From positions 1-55,955 of the forward strand of contig JAKAKE010000139.1 of the NCBI GenBank assembly GCA_021824625.1: a stretch of 55,955 bases of DNA, read 5' to 3'. Positions within the stretch are counted from its first letter, which is position 1. Each line of letters starts with the position of its first letter. Below the pieces are notes generated by a model. The model was given only the letters and a program-made list of their open reading frames with translations. It did no database searches and was not told where the DNA came from. The stretch comes from Bacteroidota bacterium. Its GTDB lineage: Bacteria > Bacteroidota > Ignavibacteria > Kapaibacteriales > UBA2268. Shown one piece after another: positions 48,441-55,955 of the stretch. Made by a program: the position numbers and the translations under genes.

Positions 48441-49622
48441 TTATACAATTTCTTTAAGCGATTTTCTTAATGCATCAATGAATATACAAACATCACTTTC
48501 ATTTATAATAAGAGGTGGTATAAGCCTGAGAACTTTGCCTGAAGCGGCATTTGTGATTACCCTCCTGGAAAGCATTGCTTCTACAATTTGAGAAGCATCG
48601 AAATCAAAAAGTATTCCCTGCATTAAGCCTTTTCCTCTTAATTCAAGCAGGGTATTCGGCATTTCCATTTGCAGTTCAAGCAGCTTATTTTTCAGATAGC
48701 AGCCAACTTCCTCTACATGCTCAATTAAACCATTTTCAAGTAATTGCAGGACGGCATATCCTGCCGAACAGGCAACAGCATTACCTCCGTAAGTTGTGCC
48801 GTGCATCCCTTTCTGAAAAACATCTTCCAATTTTTCGCTTATAAGAATTGCACCGAGAGGTAAGCCTCCCCCAAGTCCTTTTGCCATAGTAACAATATCG
48901 GGCTTGACTCCATAATGCTCATAAGACAGGAATTTTCCGGTTCTTCCGGCACCGGTTTGAACTTCATCTCCGATTATCAGGAAATTAAATTTCTTTTTCA
49001 ATTCAAATAATGCATTAATAAAATTCTGATTGGCAGTAATGATTCCGCCTTCACCCTGTAAAAATTCAATAATTATGGCAATTGTTTTTTCATTGAGGGA
49101 TTTTTCTAAAGCTGATATATCATTATATGGAATAACATTCATTCCGGGCAGGAAGGGTCCCATTCCATCTTTTTTAAGCGGTTTGTCCATCAATGACAAT
49201 GCTCCGTAAGTTCTGCCGTGGAAGCCTCCCGTGAAGCCGAACATCCCGGTTTTACCTTGTGCATTTCCCCATCTTCTTGCAAGTTTAATGGCACCTTCGA
49301 CTGCTTCTGTACCCGAATTTGAGAAAAATATTTTAGAAAAGCCGGTCATTTCTTTCAATTTTTCAGCAAGCTTGATTTGAGGTTCCTGGTAAAAGTAATT
49401 AGAGACGTGCATGAACTTATCAAGCTGAGTCTTTATAGCATGAATGATTGCAGGGTGGCTGTGTCCCAGGGCATTTACGGCTATGCCGCCGAGGAAATCC
49501 AGATATACGTTTCCTTTAGTATCATATATTCTGCATCCTTCTGCTTTGCTAATTTCAATCGGTAATCTTTTATAAGTCTGTAGAATCGCTTCCTTTTCGC
49601 GTTCGGTCAAATTATTTCCCAT
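48441..49622 (-). CDS. argD: Acetylornithine/ornithine-type aminotransferase (class III PLP)
   Basis: YLDFLGGIAVNALGHSHP, FFSNSGTEAVEGAIKLARRW, LIIGDEVQTGAGRTG, MAKGLGGGLPLGA. Confidence 0.9.
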   Translation of the reverse strand: MGNNLTEREKEAILQTYKRLPIEISKAEGCRIYDTKGNVYLDFLGGIAVNALGHSHPAIIHAIKTQLDKFMHVSNYFYQEPQIKLAEKLKEMTGFSKIFFSNSGTEAVEGAIKLARRWGNAQGKTGMFGFTGGFHGRTYGALSLMDKPLKKDGMGPFLPGMNVIPYNDISALEKSLNEKTIAIIIEFLQGEGGIITANQNFINALFELKKKFNFLIIGDEVQTGAGRTGKFLSYEHYGVKPDIVTMAKGLGGGLPLGAILISEKLEDVFQKGMHGTTYGGNAVACSAGYAVLQLLENGLIEHVEEVGCYLKNKLLELQMEMPNTLLELRGKGLMQGILFDFDASQIVEAMLSRRVITNAASGKVLRLIPPLIINESDVCIFIDALRKSLKEIV

Positions 49623-49625
49623 TTG

Positions 49626-50078
49626 TTAAGCCAGGTTATGTATCACATTAGTTACAACACCCCACACTTCGAAACTCATCTCGGATGTAATTTCGATTGG
49701 TTTGTAATTCTTATTTTCAGGAAGCAGGTAAACATGTGTCTTTTGAGTTCTGAGTCGTTTGACGGTAAGCTCGCCGTCAATAACTGCAATGACAATATTG
49801 TTATCCTTTGGATTTAATGAACGGTCAACGACAAGTATATCGCCGGAATGAATGCCTGCTTCAATCATGGAATCGCCGGTTACACGTACAAAGAAAGTTG
49901 CCGCAGGATTTCTGACGAGATGGTCATTCAAATCAAGTCTGTCCTCCATGTAGTCGTCGGCAGGAGACGGGAATCCTGCCGAAACGGCTTCGAGAAACAT
50001 AGGAAGTTTGACGGATACTCTCTTGTCAGGTTTGAGTATCCTGGTAACTCTCAGGGTATTTGACTTAACCTTTTTCAC
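49626..50078 (-). CDS. umuD: UmuD-like LexA-family self-cleaving protein
   Basis: AGFPSPADDYMEDRLDLN, FFVRVTGDSMIEAGIHSGDILVVD, IDGELTVKRL. Confidence 0.9.
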   Translation of the reverse strand: MKKVKSNTLRVTRILKPDKRVSVKLPMFLEAVSAGFPSPADDYMEDRLDLNDHLVRNPAATFFVRVTGDSMIEAGIHSGDILVVDRSLNPKDNNIVIAVIDGELTVKRLRTQKTHVYLLPENKNYKPIEITSEMSFEVWGVVTNVIHNLA

Positions 50079-50080
50079 GA

Positions 50081-50995
50081 TTATTTCCCTTCACCTCCGA
50101 TAATAAATGGTGTTGTACCTTTTGAATTTCCAAGAATTATAATTTTTGCATTTGGTGAGGTTACAAGCTCTTTTTGAATCTTTATTGTTTCGAACTGCAA
50201 AACTCTGTCAGATAAACCTTCGTTGACAATTTTCTGAGCATCAGCGACACCTCTTGCTTCTACTCTCTTACGTTCAGCTTCCTGCTGTTCTTTTTCAAGC
50301 ACGAATTTCATTCTCTGTGCATCCTGTACGGCAGTAATTTTTCTTTCGATGCTTTCCTTGACTGATGCAGGAAGACTTATGTTCCTTACGAGCATTTGCT
50401 CGAGAACCAAACCTCTTTCTTTAAAAGCTTTTTCTATTTGATTACGAATCTTTTGCTCAAAAGCTTCCCGCTTCTCAGCGAACAAATCAGTAGCGTCAAA
50501 ATATGAGGCGCTTTCCCTGATGCCTGTTCTTGCCGTGGGCCTGATTACTTTATCCTGGTAATCCACGCCGATTGACCTGTATATTTGCGGTGCTGATGTG
50601 GCTACTACTCTGTATAAAATAGTTAAATCAATAACAACTTCCAATCCGTCATTGCTAAGAACACGGATGGCATCATCACCTGATTTTGCACCTTCATCAT
50701 AAGTGCCGGACATCGTGTAATTCTGAGTTTGTGTACTCATTTCGGTTACATCAATCAAAGGATTTACCAAACTTAATCCTTCATAAAGGACTTGTTTTTG
50801 TACTTGTCCAAATAGAACCTGCACTCCTACATGGCCGGGGCTTATCTGCCTGATTGATGCAGTTCCAAGGCCAATAATAAATACCAAAGCACCCCCTATA
50901 AGAATCAGACTTTTAAAACGATGCAGTGGACTATCCGGCTTGGTTCCCCAAAAACCAATTGCCAGAATAATCAAGCTTACTATAATCAGTGTCAT
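50081..50995 (-). CDS. SPFH/prohibitin-family protein
   Basis: N-terminal TM; GHVGVQVLFGQVQKQVLYEGLSLVNP...RIRESASYF-type region...AEKREAFEQKIRNQIEKAFKERGLVLEQMLVRNISLP. Confidence 0.9.
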   Translation of the reverse strand: MTLIIVSLIILAIGFWGTKPDSPLHRFKSLILIGGALVFIIGLGTASIRQISPGHVGVQVLFGQVQKQVLYEGLSLVNPLIDVTEMSTQTQNYTMSGTYDEGAKSGDDAIRVLSNDGLEVVIDLTILYRVVATSAPQIYRSIGVDYQDKVIRPTARTGIRESASYFDATDLFAEKREAFEQKIRNQIEKAFKERGLVLEQMLVRNISLPASVKESIERKITAVQDAQRMKFVLEKEQQEAERKRVEARGVADAQKIVNEGLSDRVLQFETIKIQKELVTSPNAKIIILGNSKGTTPFIIGGEGK

Positions 50996-51027
50996 TTTTA
51001 CCTCTTTTATTAAAAAAATAATTTGGT

Positions 51028-52140
51028 TTAATCATTACTGCAACTGCCGCAGGACGAGCAGGAGTTGCAGGAACCATCGCCATAATCAACAGAATCATAA
51101 TCATCGCTCAACCAATCTTTTGAAGATGTGTCGGTTTCACTTCCAACCGAAGTATCTTCGATTAAATTAGCCTCGACAAGATTATCCTGGTATTCATTAT
51201 CACCGAAGTAGGATACATCACCGGTTCCCGGAGGTTCAAATGCCGAATCGGTGTTTAGTGTATTATAATCTCCTGAATTGAAGCCTTTTGTTCCAACATT
51301 CATTACTTCATTCCCCAAACTGTCAACAAGGTAAAAGTCGTTTAGGTAAATACTGTGAGTGAACAGCATATCTGCCCACAGCCATGAATAAAGGAAATAG
51401 TTATCGAAGCCGTAATATCCATAATAAGCCGGTTCGGCATGCCTGTCATGCTTTATTTGTTCCTTTGCGGTTACCTTCTCCTTGGGCCTGATAATCTGAA
51501 CATTTATGCTTTTCTTTATATCGTCAACCTTTACGAATCGTTTGATTGCCTGTTCAAGCTCATCAATGAAATCATTGAAAATTACTTTTTTGGAATTAAT
51601 CAATGAATCATATTTTTCCTGTGATGTGAATAGAGGTTCCAATCTTGCCTTCAATTGTTCAGATGTTTCACCCTCCCGGCATTTAAAATCGGTAATCACA
51701 CCATTGACATTTACCTTTATCGGATATTCTCCGATTTTATGCTTTCTTAGTACTGATATTTCAACAAGGTATTTGATTGATTCATCGTTATGCTCGAGAA
51801 CAAGATAGATAACATTGAAAAACTCAGATTCAATAGGGTCAACCTTTGCCTTAAACTCAAACATGGCTTGTTCCAAATCATCTTCCTCTCCCTTTTCATC
51901 GAGGTAAAAATCATAATCATCAACAGCAAGACGAATAACGTTTTTAATGTTGAGTGTCCTCAAAGCTATGTTTAACTGCTGTAAAATTGCAACCGCAGTG
52001 AACGTTTCGTGCTCCCGCTTTTGAGACAGAGAGCCGAAAGTCAGGGCATCAACAAATTTTGAGAAAAGCTTTGTCGGCTTCACCTTTTTGTAAACAGTAA
52101 TCTGTGAAGGGTCAATATCAATTTTTCCTGTCAGGTACAT
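51028..52140 (-). CDS. Uncharacterised protein with C-terminal CxxCxxCxxC tail
   Basis: Intact ORF; C-terminus ...SVDYGDGSCNSCSSCGSCSND* verified from nucleotides; no family recognised. Confidence 0.8.
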   Translation of the reverse strand: MYLTGKIDIDPSQITVYKKVKPTKLFSKFVDALTFGSLSQKREHETFTAVAILQQLNIALRTLNIKNVIRLAVDDYDFYLDEKGEEDDLEQAMFEFKAKVDPIESEFFNVIYLVLEHNDESIKYLVEISVLRKHKIGEYPIKVNVNGVITDFKCREGETSEQLKARLEPLFTSQEKYDSLINSKKVIFNDFIDELEQAIKRFVKVDDIKKSINVQIIRPKEKVTAKEQIKHDRHAEPAYYGYYGFDNYFLYSWLWADMLFTHSIYLNDFYLVDSLGNEVMNVGTKGFNSGDYNTLNTDSAFEPPGTGDVSYFGDNEYQDNLVEANLIEDTSVGSETDTSSKDWLSDDYDSVDYGDGSCNSCSSCGSCSND

Positions 52141-52151
52141 ACCCAGCCTCT

Positions 52152-53243
52152 TTAAGATTGATTGTTAATAATGTCATATATATGTTTTCCTTTTTTTTCA
52201 GATTCAGAGAATGCAGTTTTAATTAACATGCATTCAAGTGCCTTTCCCGCCATCTCACCATCGTAATATCTGTCTAATGGACATCCACTATTACATAGCA
52301 ACTCGTAATCACATTCGGCACATTCAGGATTCTGAAACTCACTAATATAAAGATTTCTTCTTTTATTTACTATTGTTTCAAAAGATTCTTTTTTCCAATC
52401 CGCAAATATTCCGTCATTACTGTATGCCTTGTTGCATGAATAACAATTCCCAAATATATCAAATTCGTACCAAATACACTCATTTCCTCTTTGAATGCAA
52501 TATCCCGGAGTAAGAATCTGACTGAATTGTAATAAATCATTTTCTATTAAAAAATACGAGAAATTTTCCATTTCTGATTCATTTAATGCAAATTCCCCTG
52601 TGGCAAATTTGAATTTAATTTTATAAGGATTACCTGCAATTTTTGATTGAACATTATAATATTTCAACCACTTCCCAAATTCTTCCTTGTGTCTGATTGT
52701 CTTATTTGATACGACACACAAGATTCCGACGGGGAATCCCAAATTAATTGCTTCATCCATATTTTGTATTGCTGTGTCGTATGAATTATTTCGAAGGAAA
52801 TCATGTACTTTCTTTGGCGGGTCAATCGAAAAACTTATTCTCAGCTTTTGGGGACTGTCGAGGTTTTGTTTTAAAATATTCAGATATTCTTTTGTAAACC
52901 TCAATCCATTTGACTGAATTGAAACATTCATGCCCTTTGTTTTATTTTTATTCCAATGTGAATTTACTTTTCTGATAATTTCAGCCATAGTCTTAGCTTC
53001 CATCAACGAAGGCTCGCTGCCGTGCAGACAAAAAGTTCCTATTTGATAATTTTCATTTTCCACTTTTCCAATAAATTGATTAAGTGAATTTAATATTTCA
53101 ATATCTTTTATCTTAGGCTCTTTTTTTATTTCTTCAGGTATATAACAATATCTGCACATCAGGTTGCATGTTCGATGCGTGGCGAAGTACATATTCAATA
53201 TTTTATCTGATAAGGACATATTTTTAAAATTTTCAATTTTCAA
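52152..53243 (-). CDS. Radical SAM / SPASM-domain protein
   Basis: CNLMCRYCY AdoMet motif; SPASM-like Cys set GNCYSCNK, CAECDYELLCNSGCPLDRYY. Confidence 0.9.
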   Translation of the reverse strand: MKIENFKNMSLSDKILNMYFATHRTCNLMCRYCYIPEEIKKEPKIKDIEILNSLNQFIGKVENENYQIGTFCLHGSEPSLMEAKTMAEIIRKVNSHWNKNKTKGMNVSIQSNGLRFTKEYLNILKQNLDSPQKLRISFSIDPPKKVHDFLRNNSYDTAIQNMDEAINLGFPVGILCVVSNKTIRHKEEFGKWLKYYNVQSKIAGNPYKIKFKFATGEFALNESEMENFSYFLIENDLLQFSQILTPGYCIQRGNECIWYEFDIFGNCYSCNKAYSNDGIFADWKKESFETIVNKRRNLYISEFQNPECAECDYELLCNSGCPLDRYYDGEMAGKALECMLIKTAFSESEKKGKHIYDIINNQS

Positions 53244-53416
53244 TTTAAAATTTAAAATGAATTTTAAATTTACAAATTTTTAATTATTTAATATCCTATG
53301 AATAATTTATATCTAACATTTTCACGGAATTAATTTATATAATATAAAAAAACACAAGGAAATTCATAAATAAATAATTCATATTTTTGAAAAATGTTTC
53401 ATTCAGTTGCAAAATA

Positions 53417-53878
53417 ATGAGAACAGTTGTACAAAGAGTCAATCGGGCAAGCGTTACAATTGATGGCAAAGTTACCGGTGAAATAGGCAAGGGATTGTTA
53501 GTATTTCTTGCTATTTCCAATTCAGATAATTCTGAAATTATGAGATGGATGTGCAACAAACTTGTCAATCTCAGAATTTTTCCGGATGAGGAAGGAAAGA
53601 TGAATAAGTCAGTGCTGGACACAGGCGGCGGCATCCTTCTGATTTCCAATTTCACATTATATGGAGATGCGTCCAAAGGTTTCCGTCCCAGCTTCATCAA
53701 ATCCGCTCCGCCAGAAATTTCCAAGCCTCTTTATGAATCAATGGTTCTGTATTTGAAAGAAAATTATCCATTACACATTGCATCAGGCGAATTCGGTGCA
53801 ATGATGGATATTGAACTTGTAAATGACGGACCAGTAACGATAATAATTGAGAAGGAAGTTGATAGCAATTATCAATAA
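53417..53878 (+). CDS. dtd: D-aminoacyl-tRNA deacylase
   Basis: MRTVVQRVNRASVTIDGKVTGEIGKGLLVFLAI; LLISNFTLYGDASKGFRPSF; GEFGAMMDIELVNDGPVTI. Confidence 0.96.
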   Translation: MRTVVQRVNRASVTIDGKVTGEIGKGLLVFLAISNSDNSEIMRWMCNKLVNLRIFPDEEGKMNKSVLDTGGGILLISNFTLYGDASKGFRPSFIKSAPPEISKPLYESMVLYLKENYPLHIASGEFGAMMDIELVNDGPVTIIIEKEVDSNYQ

Positions 53879-54537
53879 ATCTTACACATTTCCTCAAACT
53901 TTTTCTTCTTCAGATTTGGCACTTTCGTTCCTTTCTTGGGATAACCCACTGGAAAAACCAGCACAGGAGCAAAATTTTCGGGCATATCGAGTATATCACT
54001 CAGGAAATTCATGGGTGCCGGGCTGTAAGGCAATGTTACAAGCCCTGCATTATGAATTGCGGCAACAAGGAATCCCATAGCTATGCCCGTTGACTCGGTA
54101 AAATAATTGTTTTTCACAATTTTATCCCCAACCCTCTTATATTTTTCCTTAAAAACCACAATCAAGTAGGGAGCATCTTCAAGAAAAGGTTTTTCGTATG
54201 TTACTTTGAACTTGCTCACTTTATTTTTGAAATCTTCGGAATATCGCTTTTCGTAATTCAGCTTCTCTTCCTTTTCAGAGGCAATTCTGATTTGTTGTTT
54301 TATATCATTATCTTTGACAATGCAGAAAAAGAAAGGCTGGGCGTTCCCTCCTGAAGGAGCCGTTGTCGCAGTTTTAACAATATTCATAATTACTTCTTCT
54401 GGGATATTTTCTGATGAGAACTCTCTCATTGAACGCCGCTTCGACATTTGATTAAGAAATGAAAGAGAATTGTTTAATAAATCCTCATGAGATTGTCTTG
54501 TAAATTCAAAATCAATAAAATCAGTAATCGTTCCCAT
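53872..54537 (-). CDS. Nitroreductase family protein
   Basis: RRSMREFSSENIPEEVIMNIVKTATTAPSGGNAQPFFF. Confidence 0.9.
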   Translation of the reverse strand: MGTITDFIDFEFTRQSHEDLLNNSLSFLNQMSKRRSMREFSSENIPEEVIMNIVKTATTAPSGGNAQPFFFCIVKDNDIKQQIRIASEKEEKLNYEKRYSEDFKNKVSKFKVTYEKPFLEDAPYLIVVFKEKYKRVGDKIVKNNYFTESTGIAMGFLVAAIHNAGLVTLPYSPAPMNFLSDILDMPENFAPVLVFPVGYPKKGTKVPNLKKKKFEEMCKIY

Positions 54538-54624
54538 TCTATTGCCCTAAAAATGATTATTTTAATTATTAGCAAAAATAATTTAATTTGAATTGATATT
54601 CATAATAAATTCCATATTAATACA

Positions 54625-55176
54625 TTGAATAAAGTGAATCTAAGATATATAGGCACTGTTACAGGCACTTTTGGATATAAAGGTGAAATGATTGTGTCCG
54701 AAATTGCTTCGGATATAATAAATATTAAATCCGGGAGTATTATTAAAATCGGTTTTTCTCCCAACTTCACAAAAGATTATGAATTAGAAAATCATTCAAA
54801 GAGAAATAATTCATTCATTGTTAAATTGAAGTTTATTGATTCAAAGGAATCGGCTCTGAACCTGAAAGAAAATGGTGTTTATATTGATGAAAATAATGTC
54901 ATCATAAATGATGGAGAATCTTATTTCATAGATGATTTAATCGGATGTAAGGTCATTGATAAGAAAAACAAAAATACGGTTGGAATCATTAAAGATGTAC
55001 TTAATCTGCCCGCTAATGATGTCTGGCTGATTGATACCGAAAAAGGAGAAATGCCACTGCCATACATAAAGGATGTTGTGAAAAAAGTGGATATTGAAAA
55101 TAAAATTATTGTAATTAATTTGATTGATGGATTGACGGATTTAATCAAAAATGAAAAAGAAAACAAAGGAAAATAA
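54625..55176 (+). CDS. rimM: Ribosome maturation factor RimM
   Basis: IGTVTGTFGYKGEMIVSE...DDLIGCKVIDK...LPANDVWLIDTEKGEMPLPYIKDVVKKVD. Confidence 0.92.
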   Translation: MNKVNLRYIGTVTGTFGYKGEMIVSEIASDIINIKSGSIIKIGFSPNFTKDYELENHSKRNNSFIVKLKFIDSKESALNLKENGVYIDENNVIINDGESYFIDDLIGCKVIDKKNKNTVGIIKDVLNLPANDVWLIDTEKGEMPLPYIKDVVKKVDIENKIIVINLIDGLTDLIKNEKENKGK

Positions 55177-55867
55177 AGAACTGTTAAGATTAGACATTGT
55201 TACAGCTTTACCTGATATGTTTAAATCGGTTTTTAATTCAAGCATTATCAAAATTGCTAAGAAGAAAAAACTTGTGAAAATCAAATTGCACAATCTTCAC
55301 GATTATGCTACTGATAAATTCAGGCATATTGACGATACACCTTATGGAGGTGGAGCAGGTATGCTAATAAAGTGCGAACCGGTTTTTACATGTATAGAAA
55401 AATTGAAATCAAAAAGGGATTACGACCAGATTATATACTTAACAGCCGATGGTGAAATGCTAAATCAATCTATTGCAAATGAGCTCTCAATGTGCAGAAA
55501 TATCATCCTGATTGCCGGGCATTATAAAGGTATTGACCAGAGAATCAGGGATGTACTTGTAACACGCGAAATATCTGTCGGTGATTACGTATTGAGCGGG
55601 GGAGAGATTCCGGCTATGCTCCTTGCCGATTCAATCATTCGTTTAATACCGGGTGTTATCGGTGATGCAGAATCTGCTCTTGACGATTCATTTCAGGATG
55701 GCATATTGGAAGCTCCCTACTATACAAAACCTGCCGATTTCAGAGGCTGCAAAGTACCCGAAGTGCTTCTCTCTGGCAATCAAAAAAAAATCAACGAATG
55801 GCGTGAAGAACAAGCATTGTCAAAAACGAAAATGAGAAGACCTGATTTATTAGGTCATTATATATAA
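55151..55867 (+). CDS. trmD: tRNA (guanine-N1)-methyltransferase
   Basis: RHIDDTPYGGGAGMLIKCEP, IILIAGHYKGIDQRI, ISVGDYVLSGGEIPAMLLADSIIRLIPGV. Confidence 0.97.
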   Translation: MKKKTKENKELLRLDIVTALPDMFKSVFNSSIIKIAKKKKLVKIKLHNLHDYATDKFRHIDDTPYGGGAGMLIKCEPVFTCIEKLKSKRDYDQIIYLTADGEMLNQSIANELSMCRNIILIAGHYKGIDQRIRDVLVTREISVGDYVLSGGEIPAMLLADSIIRLIPGVIGDAESALDDSFQDGILEAPYYTKPADFRGCKVPEVLLSGNQKKINEWREEQALSKTKMRRPDLLGHYI

Positions 55868-55955
55868 TCTAATAATTAATTACACATAAAGCTTTACATT
55901 TTTCATTACTTTTTTGATAGTGTGAGAACATTTGCCAGAACCAAGCCACTCTATC

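Noticed and set aside
51028-52140. Calling the Cys-tailed protein a definite RiPP precursor
   Set aside because: At 370 aa with a large unknown N-terminal part it is atypical for a precursor peptide; kept only as a testable hypothesis.
55868-55955. Minus-strand open frame DRVAWFWQMFSHYQKSNEKCKALCVINY* at the window end
   Set aside because: Too short and truncated to assign; may be the 3' end of a neighbouring gene but cannot be supported here.
1-55955. tRNA or rRNA genes
   Set aside because: None noticed on reading; no tRNA scan could be run, so absence is not proven.

Overview
A 56-kb low-GC chromosomal window. Three proteins carry Bacteroidota/Chlorobiota-type T9SS C-terminal sorting regions, so an Ignavibacteria/Kapabacteria-like or other FCB-group source is my inference. 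Most of the window is recognisable housekeeping: aat, glnA (short GSI type), nuoAB and nuoGHI (split), mrdA/PBP2, a REC-histidine kinase, a LonB-like protease, rpe, ruvA, argD, dtd and rimM-trmD. There is also a polysaccharide module (membrane protein, O-antigen ligase, Wzz). The accessory content of most interest: (i) a MerR regulator with a Cys/Trp-rich tail upstream of an eight-CxxCH cytochrome, a membrane cytochrome b and two YeeE/YedE sulfur-transport-like proteins, the second fused to a rhodanese-like domain lacking the catalytic Cys and ending in GGC; (ii) a radical SAM/SPASM gene directly upstream of an uncharacterised protein with a C-terminal CxxCxxCxxC tail, followed by SPFH, an orphan umuD and argD; (iii) a secreted caspase/EF-hand/fascin-like-repeat fusion; (iv) a secreted TldD/TldE-like pair; (v) a HisA-like protein that has lost both expected catalytic Asp residues; (vi) a hicBA locus whose hicA, absent from the ORF track, is broken by one in-frame TAA; and (vii) small structured repeats resembling non-autonomous IS200/IS605-type elements and a MITE. 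All calls come from reading the sequence and from family knowledge; no searches were run.
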